From: Spirochaetales bacterium
GTDB taxonomy: Bacteria > Spirochaetota > Spirochaetia > Treponematales > Treponemataceae
Length of the DNA stretch: 64,000 nucleotides
Assembly (NCBI GenBank): GCA_030540405.1
Contig: JAUNWH010000008.1
Span: forward strand, 1 to 64,000
Direction: 5' to 3'
In this document: one piece after another, positions 42,866-51,486 of the stretch
Numbering within the stretch: position 1 is the stretch's first letter
Layout: each line of letters starts with the position of its first letter
The notes under the pieces: model-generated
Databases searched by the model: none
Seen by the model: only the letters and a program-made list of their open reading frames with translations
Told to the model about the DNA's origin: nothing
Program-made: the position numbers and the translations under genes

Positions 42866-43981
42866 ATGGAAGAAAATAAAAACCGTTATCAAGGCGAACT
42901 TTTTTACAACAGAATTTCAAAAAACCATAAACGCCTGAAAAAATGGGCAAGAAAAAATAGAATTTCGTGCTACAGAATTTACGACAAGGATATTCCAGAA
43001 ATTCCGCTTTGCCTTGACATTTACACATTTCTTCCAGAATTCGTTGAAAACAAAATCGACGCAGCAAAATATAATTCTGAGCTGAATTCAGCAATAAGTG
43101 AAAATGGGCAAAAAGCAAGGGAACTTTTAGCGCAGGAAAAACAAAGAACTTACGCAAGACTTTATCTTTACGAACGCCCTTACGAAAAGCCTTTTGAAGA
43201 AGAAGAACTGTGGTTAAAGGAAATGAGTTTTCAAACTTCAAGAGCGCTGGAAATTCCAGAATCCAATGTAATCGTAAAAATGCGGAAAAGACAGCGTGAA
43301 GACGACAGCGGAAAACGAAGCCAGTATAAAAAAACAGAAGAAACGAACAGCATAAAGGGTATTATTTTTGAGCAAGGACAGATTTTTTTTGTAAATCTTA
43401 CGGACTATATAGACACAGGCATTTTTTTTGACCATAGACCGCTCAGGCTAAAGATCCGAGAAACTTGCAAAGGAAAACGTGTATTAAATCTTTTTTGCTA
43501 CACAGGAAGCTTTTCAGTTTACGCGGCAGAAGGCGGCGCATCCTTTGTGGAAAGCGTTGATATGAGCAATACTTACACCGAATGGACTAAAAACAACCTC
43601 AAACTGAATGATTTTTTAGACACACAAAGCTATAAAACTACAAGAATGGACGTAATTCATTATCTTGAAGAAAAAACAAAGCAAATAAAAGAAAACGAAA
43701 AATTCGATATAATAATTCTTGATCCGCCGACTTTCAGCAATTCAAAAAATACAGACACAACGCTTGATTTAAATAAAGACTGGACAAAACTGATAGAAAA
43801 TTGCATAAAGCTTTTAAGCTCAAAAGGGATTCTTTATTTCAGCACAAACAGCCGAAAGCTAAAAATGGATGAGAAGCTTCTTCCGCCGGCAATGTCAGCA
43901 GAAGAAATAACAAGTTTAACAATCCCCGAGGATTACAGAAATTCTAAAATCCACAGGGCTTGGAAAATCACATCAATTTAA
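42866..43981 (+). CDS. 23S rRNA methyltransferase RlmK-like
   Basis: The 371-residue class I methyltransferase resembles the C-terminal (RlmK) half of RlmKL, which makes m7G2069 in 23S rRNA. The start NRISKNHKRLKKWARKN and CYRIYDKDIPE matches that domain's beginning. The SAM loop is VLNLFCYTGSFSVYAA and the catalytic motif is IILDPPTFSNS. A separate RlmK without the RlmL half is known in other bacteria. GGAG precedes the ATG. It converges on the DUF3943 gene with a 14-bp overlap. Confidence 0.85.
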   Translation: MEENKNRYQGELFYNRISKNHKRLKKWARKNRISCYRIYDKDIPEIPLCLDIYTFLPEFVENKIDAAKYNSELNSAISENGQKARELLAQEKQRTYARLYLYERPYEKPFEEEELWLKEMSFQTSRALEIPESNVIVKMRKRQREDDSGKRSQYKKTEETNSIKGIIFEQGQIFFVNLTDYIDTGIFFDHRPLRLKIRETCKGKRVLNLFCYTGSFSVYAAEGGASFVESVDMSNTYTEWTKNNLKLNDFLDTQSYKTTRMDVIHYLEEKTKQIKENEKFDIIILDPPTFSNSKNTDTTLDLNKDWTKLIENCIKLLSSKGILYFSTNSRKLKMDEKLLPPAMSAEEITSLTIPEDYRNSKIHRAWKITSI

Positions 43982-45422
43982 ATCTTGCATAAAAGTTGAC
44001 TGCGTTCAAAACTGAAAAAACATTTTCAACATTATCGTAGTCAGCATATTTTATGTAGAAATCATCAGAAAGTCCCAAGGAAACTTTCTTAGAAACAGGA
44101 AACTCTACCGATGCCTGCGAAAATGCAAAATATTCCCAGCCAGTGTCATCGCAGTCCTGTTTTTGAGCTTTATACTTGTACATTGCGTATCCGTGAACTG
44201 TCCAGTCAAAGGCGAAGCCAGAATGCGCATTATAAGCAATCTTTTCAACGATTTCAGCGCCAGTTGTATATCCGTAATCGCAGGAAACATAATCAGGCTT
44301 AGGGAAAACACCACGGCGCAAGTAATAATAATCAGCTGTTCCCATTATAATTCCCGCCAAATGAGACTGCCAGACAAAAGCTCCGTTTTCTGTGTTGATT
44401 CTCTGCTTTATAGCAAATCCAGGCGCAAGTGAAGAAAATTCCATAAACGAATGCCACATAAAATCATATTCAAGAACAATGCCGACAGTCGTATCGAGGT
44501 TTTCACCAAAATCAGGATTTCTAGCAAGAAGCATTCCGTTACTGAAAATATTTATGCTGTACATGATTTTTTCTTCCGTGGAATCAGCGCCTTCACCAGA
44601 ACCAAGGCCCGCCGCTCCCTGCATAGAAAGCTCGAACTGGCTGTACGGAGTATTTGAGTCGTGTCCATAAGGATCGTCATACACAACATCAAGCCCGACA
44701 GAACCATAAGCCGGGAAAAATTCAGAGCAATTGCCATAAGGCTCTTTTAACCAAGTATTTGCAAAAGCAAGCCCAAATCCTGTTTTTAAAGAAAAACTCT
44801 GCAAAAGTCCGCTCGGTCCTTGCGGGGCCCTTTTTAAAATTGGATCTGTATAAAGTCTCAAAGGATTCGCAACATAGCCAAGAATTTTGTGCCCTTTTGC
44901 ATTTGCTTCAAGACCAAGCCTGTAAACCATTTCTCCGGTAGCAAAGCCGCCTATTGGAGTATATGTAAGGTCATTTGTTGATGGGGAATTTGTTTCAAAA
45001 AAATATTCCCACATAAAAGAACCTGCCGCAGAAACAAGCAAAGACTCAAACCAGTTCAAATTTGAATTTCTCGCGGCAAGATAGTAAAGTCCGCCCTGGT
45101 ATGGATGCAGAACAAAATTTGTCCAGTACCAGTCGCGGTCAAATTTTATTTTTCTATTCCAAGGCTCTTTTATGTCGTCCCAGTAAACCTGCGCCCAGCT
45201 AGCTCTAGCAGGACCAAACCGGTTCCATGAGCCAATCACAATATTTGTAAGCAGCATTCCGCCCGCGGCAACAAAATAGTGTTTTTTTGAATCAAACTCA
45301 ATAGTTTCACTTGAAAAATCCAAGGAAGCATCTGAAGTTTCTGCGCTTTCAGCGGTCTGCGCAAAAACATTAAAGGTTAAAACAAAAGAACACAAAGCCA
45401 GAACTATTTTTTTTAACTTCAT
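43968..45422 (-). CDS. Exported DUF3943 protein
   Basis: The 484-residue protein has a signal peptide (cleavage after NVFAQ, about residue 21). The DUF3943-like region (about 50-190) contains WNRFGPARASWAQVYWDD and NFVLHPYQGGLYYLAARN. A long beta-rich C-terminal half with alternating aromatic residues ends in a phenylalanine-containing strand, suggesting an outer-membrane barrel. The function is unknown. It is monocistronic, between a convergent methyltransferase and rpmE. Confidence 0.8.
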   Translation of the reverse strand: MKLKKIVLALCSFVLTFNVFAQTAESAETSDASLDFSSETIEFDSKKHYFVAAGGMLLTNIVIGSWNRFGPARASWAQVYWDDIKEPWNRKIKFDRDWYWTNFVLHPYQGGLYYLAARNSNLNWFESLLVSAAGSFMWEYFFETNSPSTNDLTYTPIGGFATGEMVYRLGLEANAKGHKILGYVANPLRLYTDPILKRAPQGPSGLLQSFSLKTGFGLAFANTWLKEPYGNCSEFFPAYGSVGLDVVYDDPYGHDSNTPYSQFELSMQGAAGLGSGEGADSTEEKIMYSINIFSNGMLLARNPDFGENLDTTVGIVLEYDFMWHSFMEFSSLAPGFAIKQRINTENGAFVWQSHLAGIIMGTADYYYLRRGVFPKPDYVSCDYGYTTGAEIVEKIAYNAHSGFAFDWTVHGYAMYKYKAQKQDCDDTGWEYFAFSQASVEFPVSKKVSLGLSDDFYIKYADYDNVENVFSVLNAVNFYARFKLM

Positions 45423-45447
45423 TATAACATTCTCCCATACAATTTGA

Positions 45448-45467
45448 ATAAACCCTAAATAAAAAAA
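45448..45467 (-). repeat. 20-base sequence after rpmE terminator, copy 2
   Basis: Identical to 36624-36643 and, like it, placed directly after a terminator stem on the minus strand. The distance from the first copy is about 8.8 kb. Confidence 0.6.
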
Positions 45468-45490
45468 GCAGGCTTATTGCAGCCTGCTTT
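45460..45490 (-). terminator. Terminator of rpmE
   Basis: On the minus strand AAAGCAGGCT (45481-45490) pairs perfectly with AGCCTGCTTT (45465-45474), with a 6-nt loop and then a T tract. Confidence 0.92.
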
Positions 45491-45509
45491 AAAATGTAAA
45501 AGAACAAAC

Positions 45510-45725
45510 TTATTTTGTTTCTGTAGCTTTTACACCGTAGCGCTTGTTAAAGCGGTCAATGCGTCCAGCTGTATCAACAAGTTTCTGCTTTCCTGTATAG
45601 AATGGATGGCAGGCAGAGCAAATTTCAACATGAATATCTGACACTGTTGAGCGAGTTTCAATCACATTGCCACATACACAAGTGATTTTTGTAAGTTTGT
45701 AGTCTGGGTGAATTCCCTTTTTCAT
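45510..45725 (-). CDS. rpmE: Ribosomal protein L31, zinc-binding type
   Basis: The 71-residue protein begins [20 protein letters not shown] and has the cysteines CVC and CSAC that bind zinc in the C+ form of L31. GGAG lies 6 bp ahead of the ATG. It is monocistronic, with its own promoter, a leader of about 125 nt and a terminator. Confidence 0.96.
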   Translation of the reverse strand: MKKGIHPDYKLTKITCVCGNVIETRSTVSDIHVEICSACHPFYTGKQKLVDTAGRIDRFNKRYGVKATETK

Positions 45726-45851
45726 AACAACTCCTGTTCTTGCCCGGCATTAAAGAAAGACCGGTCAGCACTACATACACTTAAAAAAGTAGTGTTGTAT
45801 CATTCCCTTACCGTTATCCAACAAATTAACGCCACAAGATAATTTTATTGT
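45726..45851 (-). promoter_or_regulatory. Structured leader of rpmE
   Basis: The transcript upstream of rpmE is about 126 nt. It contains a 7-bp stem (45768-45774 with 45789-45795, one G-U pair, 14-nt loop), a GACCGGTC palindrome (45759-45766), and then GGAG. Length and structure suggest L31 autoregulation, as known leader families in other phyla do. This is inference. Confidence 0.45.
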
Positions 45852-45857
45852 TTATCT

Positions 45858-45886
45858 AGTATATAAAAACAGCATATTATGGTCAA
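45858..45886 (-). promoter_or_regulatory. Promoter of rpmE
   Basis: TTGACC (45881-45886) and TATACT (45858-45863) are 17 bp apart on the minus strand. Its -35 box is only 8 bp from the -35 box of the divergent HAD promoter. Confidence 0.85.
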
Positions 45887-45894
45887 TATTCAAA

Positions 45895-45923
45895 TTGAAT
45901 TTTCATAAAAATTTTCCTATAAT
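45895..45923 (+). promoter_or_regulatory. Promoter of the HAD gene, leaderless
   Basis: TTGAAT (45895-45900) and a perfect TATAAT (45918-45923) have a 17-bp spacer. The ATG at 45930 is exactly 6 nt beyond, at the expected transcription start, and no Shine-Dalgarno sequence exists. Confidence 0.75.
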
Positions 45924-45929
45924 TCCGAC

Positions 45930-46583
45930 ATGGAAGAAATAGAAGCATTTGTATTTGATATGGACGGAATCCTTCTTGACACAGAAACTATATGCGAAAA
46001 AACTTGGATAAAAGCAGGAAAAGAATTTGGAATTCAAGATAAAAAATCCATGGAACTGTTCAAAAAATGCATTGGAACAAACAAAAACGACACATTCAAT
46101 ATTCTAAAATCTTCTATCGGTGATGTTTTTGCGGCTCAAAAATTTATGGAGCAAACTTCATTTTTTTTCTCGGAAATTGAAAAATCAGAAGGAATTGCGC
46201 TTATGCCTTTTGCAAAGCAGACGCTAGAATATTTAAAAAATAAAGGATACAGACTTGCGCTTGCATCTTCAACCAGAGGTCCAGTTGTAAAAAGACAGCT
46301 GAAAAATGCAGGTTTGCTTTCATTTTTTGAATCATTGTCAACTGGCGACCTAGTTTCCCATTCAAAGCCGGATCCAGAAATATACAAATTGGCCTGCAAA
46401 AGTTTAAATCTTCCTCCTGAAAAATGCGCGGCAGTAGAAGACAGCCCAAACGGAATAAAAAGCGCAAAATCAGCAGGACTTTTTACAATCATGGTTCCAG
46501 ACAGAATAGAGCCAGATGAAGAGCTTCTAAAAAAAGTAAATTTTCTTTGCTCAAATTTAAGTGAAATTAAACTGAAATTTTAA
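45930..46583 (+). CDS. HAD hydrolase, beta-phosphoglucomutase-like
   Basis: The 217-residue protein has motif I FVFDMDGILLDTE (D10, D12), motif II LASSTRGPV, the lysine in SHSKPDPEIY and motif IV AVEDSPNGIKSA. This matches the beta-phosphoglucomutase/sugar-phosphatase subgroup; the substrate is unknown. The mRNA is probably leaderless. Confidence 0.88.
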   Translation: MEEIEAFVFDMDGILLDTETICEKTWIKAGKEFGIQDKKSMELFKKCIGTNKNDTFNILKSSIGDVFAAQKFMEQTSFFFSEIEKSEGIALMPFAKQTLEYLKNKGYRLALASSTRGPVVKRQLKNAGLLSFFESLSTGDLVSHSKPDPEIYKLACKSLNLPPEKCAAVEDSPNGIKSAKSAGLFTIMVPDRIEPDEELLKKVNFLCSNLSEIKLKF

Positions 46584-46669
46584 AATTCCGCATTTCATAA
46601 ATTAAAACATAGTTTAAAGAGAAATTTTTTTTGTAAAAACCATTGCCCAAAAGAACTAAAATGCAACCA

Positions 46670-46698
46670 TTGTAAACTATATTTTTTTGAGATATAAT
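46670..46698 (+). promoter_or_regulatory. Promoter of the RNA m5U methyltransferase gene, leaderless
   Basis: TTGTAA (46670-46675) and TATAAT (46693-46698) have a 17-bp spacer; the ATG at 46705 follows 6 nt later. No Shine-Dalgarno sequence is seen. Confidence 0.72.
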
Positions 46699-46704
46699 TT
46701 CGAA

Positions 46705-47925
46705 ATGTCAATGGAAGTAATCGCAGGAAAAATGGTCTTTGGCGGAGACTGCATAGCGGAAAACAGCGAAAAGAAAATTTTTATCCCATATACAATTCCC
46801 GGCGAAAAAGTCGAAATTGAAATTGAAAAAGACTTTAAAGACTACAGCGTTGCGAAAAATCTAAATATAATAGAAAAATCCAGATACAGAACTGTCCCCT
46901 TCTGTCCTTACTACGGAAAATGCGGAGGCTGCAACCTTCAGCACATAGATCCAGAATTTCAAAGACAGCTAAGAGTTAAGACTTTAAAAGACGCTTTTTT
47001 CCGCGAAGGAATTGAAGTTCCGCAGATCCAGATTGTTTCGGGCGCAGACAAAGGTTACAGAGCAAGGTTTCAGCTGCACGACGGCGGATTAATGGGAAAA
47101 AGAAGCAATGAAATTATTCCAATTGACCAGTGCCCTTGCGCAACAGAAGAAATAAATAAGTATTTAAAGGAAATTCCATTCACTGAGCGTCCAAAAGGAA
47201 GAATTCATATTTTCGGAAGCAAAAACATAGCTTCAATTCCAGACGGATTCGACAAAATCGTGGTTGCAGAACAATCAGAAAAAAAGCAAATTCCAATAAA
47301 AAATAATGGAAAAAAGCAAAAAAAAGCAAAAGCACGCTACGAAGGAACATTTTCAGAATCAAGAAGCGCCTGCACAGTAAAACTTCTTGACAAAAGCATA
47401 ACTTTTGATGCTCTGGGATTTTTTCAGTCCAACCTTGAAGTGCTAGAAAAGTCAATTCCTCTTATAACGGGTGGAATTTCTGGAAAAAATGTGTTGGATA
47501 TGTATTCCGGGGCTGGCACATTTTCTGTTTTTCTTGCAGACAGTTTTGAAAATATTGTTTTGGTAGAGCACAATAAAAGCGCAGTTGTTTATGCCGAGCA
47601 AAATCTCGCAGGAAAAAAACACAAAAGCTTTGGCGTAAGCGGAGATGTCTGGGTAAAATATCATGCTGAAACCTGCATAAAGGAATGCGGAAATTTTGAT
47701 GCAGTTGTAATAGACCCTCCAAGAAGCGGAATGGAAAAATCTGTGCAAAAATGGCTTCAAGATTCTCAAATTCCTCAGATAAGAAGTCTTTCGTGCGACC
47801 CTTCAACACACGCAAGGGATGCAAAAGCTCTTATAAATTCCGGGTACATACTGGAAAAACTGTTTCTTTTGGATTTTTATCCGCAAACTGGACACATTGA
47901 AAGCCTTGGATATTTTGAAAAATGA
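46705..47925 (+). CDS. RNA (uracil-5-)-methyltransferase, TrmA/RlmD family
   Basis: The 406-residue protein has a TRAM-like start (about 5-55) and an iron-sulfur cluster motif with C67, C73, C76 (CPYYGKCGGC) and probably C143. The SAM loop is VLDMYSGAGTFSVFLAD, with VIDPPRSG and the nucleophile cysteine in SLSCDPSTHARD. It methylates U in 23S rRNA or tRNA; the target is not clear. The ATG at 46705 is at the expected transcript start. An in-frame TTG at 46687 lies upstream of the -10 box and cannot be used. ATG 46711 is an alternative. It overlaps the next gene by 4 bp. Confidence 0.88.
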   Translation: MSMEVIAGKMVFGGDCIAENSEKKIFIPYTIPGEKVEIEIEKDFKDYSVAKNLNIIEKSRYRTVPFCPYYGKCGGCNLQHIDPEFQRQLRVKTLKDAFFREGIEVPQIQIVSGADKGYRARFQLHDGGLMGKRSNEIIPIDQCPCATEEINKYLKEIPFTERPKGRIHIFGSKNIASIPDGFDKIVVAEQSEKKQIPIKNNGKKQKKAKARYEGTFSESRSACTVKLLDKSITFDALGFFQSNLEVLEKSIPLITGGISGKNVLDMYSGAGTFSVFLADSFENIVLVEHNKSAVVYAEQNLAGKKHKSFGVSGDVWVKYHAETCIKECGNFDAVVIDPPRSGMEKSVQKWLQDSQIPQIRSLSCDPSTHARDAKALINSGYILEKLFLLDFYPQTGHIESLGYFEK

Positions 47926-49655
47926 GAAAACTGTCTAAAAAAATACACATCATAATATTTTTTATAGCAAAAACAATGTTCTTATCTGCGCAAAATTCTT
48001 TTACATCGCAGGAAATTGATTTTACAACTGAAAATCCTTCTTTTGTGTCTGTGCTTGGCGGAAACATATTGTGCCAGCCTATAAAAACAAGCTACGGTTA
48101 CATTGCCGCAGGAGACGGAAAACAGATTTTGGGCTTTTCAAAACTTGGAAAACTTTTATGGCAAAGAGCTGCTCCTGGAAGGCTAAAACCGTTTATTACG
48201 GAAGGTCCGGCGGATTTAATTTACGGAGCAACAACAGATTCCACTCTTTTTATGATGAATTCTTCAGGACTTGTTTTGTGGACACAAAAATCAGATTTCA
48301 GCATAGAAGAAGCTCCTTTGTGCGGAAAAGACGGCAGAATTTTTATCCGCGGAACAAATGGAATTTCTTGCTACGGATTAAAGGGCGTAAAAAGGTGGAA
48401 GATTGAAACTGAAGCGCAAAATATCTCAATTCCGCTTGCAACTTTAAATGACGGCACAATTTTAGCATTTCTTTCAAGAACACACGACGGAAAATCAATC
48501 GCAAAAAGAATTTCCCCATTCGGAACAGAAAAAGAAGAAATCATTTTTGCAGGCCAAGTTTTGCAGGCTGTTTCATGCAAAGAAGGCGTTGCGCTCGCAT
48601 TTTCAGACGGAAGCATAGGACTTTGCTCTGTAAACGAAAATGGAGCTTTCTCAAAATGGACTTTTCTAAAAAAAGATTCTGGTTCGGCAAAACTTTCAGA
48701 AATTTCAGGAAAAATAGCGGCAATATACAGAGACTCAGTTTACTATTTAAATGAAAAAAATGGCGGTAAAATTTCAGAATTTAAAAATGACTTGCAAAAC
48801 TTTTTCTATTATGAGCACACGGCTCAAGGCCTTGTAATTTGCGGCGCGCGTAACGGAGCTTGCTACAAGGAAGACGGAACAATTTCATGGAAAGCAAAAT
48901 TCAGTCCGCAGAAAAAATGGAATTTCGTTTTTGCTTCAGATTCCGGCTATCTTGTTTTCTGCATGAGCAACTGGGCTTTAGAGGCTTTTCAAACCAGGCT
49001 GAATTTTTCAAAATCGCAAGATTCATTTATAGAAAAAAAAGTTTCGCCATACAGCTATAAATATTCCGGAATAAAGTCAAATGATTTTTCAGGGCGCGCA
49101 ATAAATGAAAATCTTGCATTTCAAATGAAAGAAAAATTTTCACAAGGAAATTTCGGGGCGGAAGAAGAAAACTGGAATTCCTTAATTCAAAGCGAACTTA
49201 ATTCCCTTTACGAAGACTGGACAAAAACTGAAAATCTTTTTTACAACGAAAAGCCTTATTTCAAGCGAAACATTGATTACTGCCAAGAGCTTATAGAACT
49301 GGAAAGCGAAAGCGGAATTTACTTTGGAAAAATTTCTTCACTTCTAAAGAAGACAAGCGACCCTTCACTATTGCTTTGCCTGGTAAGAGCGGCAGGAAAA
49401 AGTTCTTTCGATCCGCAAGGAGAAGTTCTTTCTTCTATTGAAATTATTTTAAAAACAAAAACAAGCAAAAACGACAAGAAGCTTTTGCAGGAAATCGCTG
49501 ACTCAACATACGAAATCTGCCGTTTTATGGGACGCCCCTCATTTTTCAGAAAAGGCCAGGAAATTTTAAAATATATGCTTTATCCGCAGTATGACAAAGA
49601 AACAAAAGATTACGCCTTAAAAACTCTCGATAAAATTATTGAAGCCCAGCTTTAA
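47922..49655 (+). CDS. Exported beta-propeller protein (PQQ-like repeats)
   Basis: The 577-residue protein has a signal sequence (about 1-24, ending LSAQ) and several PQQ/WD-like repeats (GKLLWQRAAPG, SGLVLWTQKSD, GVKRWKIETE, DGTISWKAKF) over about 30-345. These suggest a beta-propeller in the periplasm or outer membrane. The C-terminal 200 residues are helical and include HEAT-like repeats. Its ATG overlaps the methyltransferase stop (47922-47925), though no functional link is obvious. Confidence 0.78.
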   Translation: MRKLSKKIHIIIFFIAKTMFLSAQNSFTSQEIDFTTENPSFVSVLGGNILCQPIKTSYGYIAAGDGKQILGFSKLGKLLWQRAAPGRLKPFITEGPADLIYGATTDSTLFMMNSSGLVLWTQKSDFSIEEAPLCGKDGRIFIRGTNGISCYGLKGVKRWKIETEAQNISIPLATLNDGTILAFLSRTHDGKSIAKRISPFGTEKEEIIFAGQVLQAVSCKEGVALAFSDGSIGLCSVNENGAFSKWTFLKKDSGSAKLSEISGKIAAIYRDSVYYLNEKNGGKISEFKNDLQNFFYYEHTAQGLVICGARNGACYKEDGTISWKAKFSPQKKWNFVFASDSGYLVFCMSNWALEAFQTRLNFSKSQDSFIEKKVSPYSYKYSGIKSNDFSGRAINENLAFQMKEKFSQGNFGAEEENWNSLIQSELNSLYEDWTKTENLFYNEKPYFKRNIDYCQELIELESESGIYFGKISSLLKKTSDPSLLLCLVRAAGKSSFDPQGEVLSSIEIILKTKTSKNDKKLLQEIADSTYEICRFMGRPSFFRKGQEILKYMLYPQYDKETKDYALKTLDKIIEAQL

Positions 49656-49672
49656 CTTTAAATGTATTTTCG

Positions 49673-49701
49673 TAGAATTTTTTAAGAAACCATGATAAAA
49701 T
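49673..49701 (+). promoter_or_regulatory. Candidate promoter of the P83/100 gene
   Basis: TAGAAT (49673-49678) and TAAAAT (49696-49701) have a 17-bp spacer, followed by GGAGG 11-15 nt later. Confidence 0.4.
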
Positions 49702-49720
49702 ATTTTAGTCTGGAGGAAAT

Positions 49721-51424
49721 ATGAACAGAAAGTTTTTAGCCTCGCTGATTTTTGCGGCAGGCTCAGTATTTTTCGTTTCGGCGCAAAATGTAAACGAAAG
49801 GGAACTTAGAAGCGCAGGAGACGCAAGCACAATCGTCTTTGAAAACTACGAAGGTCCTCATTCTGTAATTGAAACAGCAGCCGCTATAAATTCAATTGGA
49901 GCAGGACTTGGAAATCAGCTTAAAAACGCAGGAACACAGTCAAGCGGAACATTCGGCGCAAATGGAAAATATACAGTTATCCATGCAATTGATCCTTCCG
50001 AGCAAGGAAAACTTGACGCAGATATTATCCTTATAAATCCGAATGCAACAGTTGACCACATCAGAAACTTGCGAAGAATCATCGCATCTTATTTGAGCGC
50101 GGCTTACGGATATTCGCAGCAGGACGCTTCGACAGTCGCAACATTCGTAACCGTATACAACGCAGTTTATAGAAATCAGCTCGACACATTCAAGTCAAAA
50201 TACAAAAACATTGTAATAAACAATCTAACAGCGCAAAAATGCGGACTTTCAATAAAATGGAACGAATGGCCAGGAAATTCACAGATTGTAATTCCGCTTG
50301 GAGAATATGAAGAAGGAGGACTTTCTTCTGTAGACACTTCTGTTATCAGCGACAAGAAAGTTGTAGAATCCATGAAGGAAGACGATGACAAAGGCGTTGA
50401 CGAGCGCAAAAACATGGTTGACATAAAAGAGCGTGAAGCTGAAAACGCAGAAACAAAAGCTCAGGAAGCTGCAAAAGAAGCGGCTCAAGACAAGCAGGCT
50501 TTAGACGAACAGAAAAAAAATCAGGTCCAAGCTGAAAAAACAGCGCAGGCAAAACAAAACGAAGCGGACAAAGCAAAAAAAGACGCTGAAAACGCCCAGA
50601 AAGAAGCAGCCGCAGATCCGCAGAACAAAGCAAAGCAAGATGAAGCAAAACAAGCTGAGCAAAAGGCTGAAAACGCTCAAAAAGAAGCTGACCAGGCAAA
50701 ATCAAATGCTGAACAGGAACAGCAGAAAACTCAGCAGCAACAGCAGAAAGCCGATGAATCTGCAAAAAAAGCCGAAGAGCAGCAGCAGAAAGCCGACAAA
50801 AAACTTGACGAAGCTCAAAATGAAAGAATGGAAATTGCAAAAGATCAGCAGGAAATTCTTGAATCAGAACTTAAGCAGCTTGAAGACGGCACTGTAATCG
50901 GACTAAAAGTTGTAAAAGAAGCAGATTACTTAAGCACACTTGTAAAAGTAAACTCAAAAACTGGAAAAGTCGTAAAAGAATCACCGGTAAAAGTTATCCG
51001 CGGAAGAACTATAATCGCAGTTCAGGATGCAGTTGTCGGAGTTGCAACAGGAGCGTCATTCCCGAAAACTTCCGGAGACTCAACATTCTACATGGCAATT
51101 TGCGGTGAAAATTCAGGAAAAGGTGCTATAAAGCTTTGCCTGATTGACGCATTCAAAATGGAGATTCAAAAAGAATCTGAAGAAACTGTTTCTGAGCATT
51201 CAGTTCTTGTAAACAACGGAAGCAATTTTTACTGTGTAATTCAGGATAAATCCGGCTGGGTTCTTGGCCGCTATGACAAATCTCTCAACTTGATTCAGAA
51301 AAGCGCGGTAAACATTTCAGAAAGCACTCCGATTACAATTACAGGAAAAGGAATAGTTGTTACAAATTCAAATAATATTCCTGTGCTTCTTTCAGTTTCT
51401 GATTTGTCAGTTATAGAACAGTAA
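49721..51424 (+). CDS. P83/100 family protein
   Basis: The 567-residue protein belongs to the spirochaetal P83/100 family (Borrelia p83/100, T. pallidum TP0486). It has a signal peptide (cleavage near VSAQ, residue 22) and the family N-terminal domain (about 25-205). A long charged coiled coil rich in Lys, Glu, Gln and Ala (about 235-385) follows, and a beta-rich C-terminal domain (about 390-567). CTGGAGG precedes the ATG. It probably sits in the periplasm. The coiled coil is built from short, imperfect KAEEQQQKADKK-like units and may vary in length among strains. Confidence 0.85.
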   Translation: MNRKFLASLIFAAGSVFFVSAQNVNERELRSAGDASTIVFENYEGPHSVIETAAAINSIGAGLGNQLKNAGTQSSGTFGANGKYTVIHAIDPSEQGKLDADIILINPNATVDHIRNLRRIIASYLSAAYGYSQQDASTVATFVTVYNAVYRNQLDTFKSKYKNIVINNLTAQKCGLSIKWNEWPGNSQIVIPLGEYEEGGLSSVDTSVISDKKVVESMKEDDDKGVDERKNMVDIKEREAENAETKAQEAAKEAAQDKQALDEQKKNQVQAEKTAQAKQNEADKAKKDAENAQKEAAADPQNKAKQDEAKQAEQKAENAQKEADQAKSNAEQEQQKTQQQQQKADESAKKAEEQQQKADKKLDEAQNERMEIAKDQQEILESELKQLEDGTVIGLKVVKEADYLSTLVKVNSKTGKVVKESPVKVIRGRTIIAVQDAVVGVATGASFPKTSGDSTFYMAICGENSGKGAIKLCLIDAFKMEIQKESEETVSEHSVLVNNGSNFYCVIQDKSGWVLGRYDKSLNLIQKSAVNISESTPITITGKGIVVTNSNNIPVLLSVSDLSVIEQ

Positions 51425-51433
51425 AATTCATAA

Positions 51434-51475
51434 AAAAGGCTGACCAGAAAATTTGCATTTTTTGACCAGCCTTTT
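51434..51475. terminator. Bidirectional terminator between the P83/100 gene and glgA
   Basis: AAAAGGCTG (51434-51442) pairs with CAGCCTTTT (51467-51475). The 24-nt loop contains a second, non-pairing copy of GACCA. A runs on the left and T runs on the right let it serve the two convergent genes. Confidence 0.75.
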
Positions 51476-51486
51476 ATTAAAAAAAA

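Noticed and set aside
50346-50840. 164-residue minus-strand frame opposite the P83/100 coiled coil
   Set aside because: It is the complement of a Lys/Glu/Gln-rich repeat and gives Leu/Phe-rich sequence with no signal or homology; an artefact of composition.
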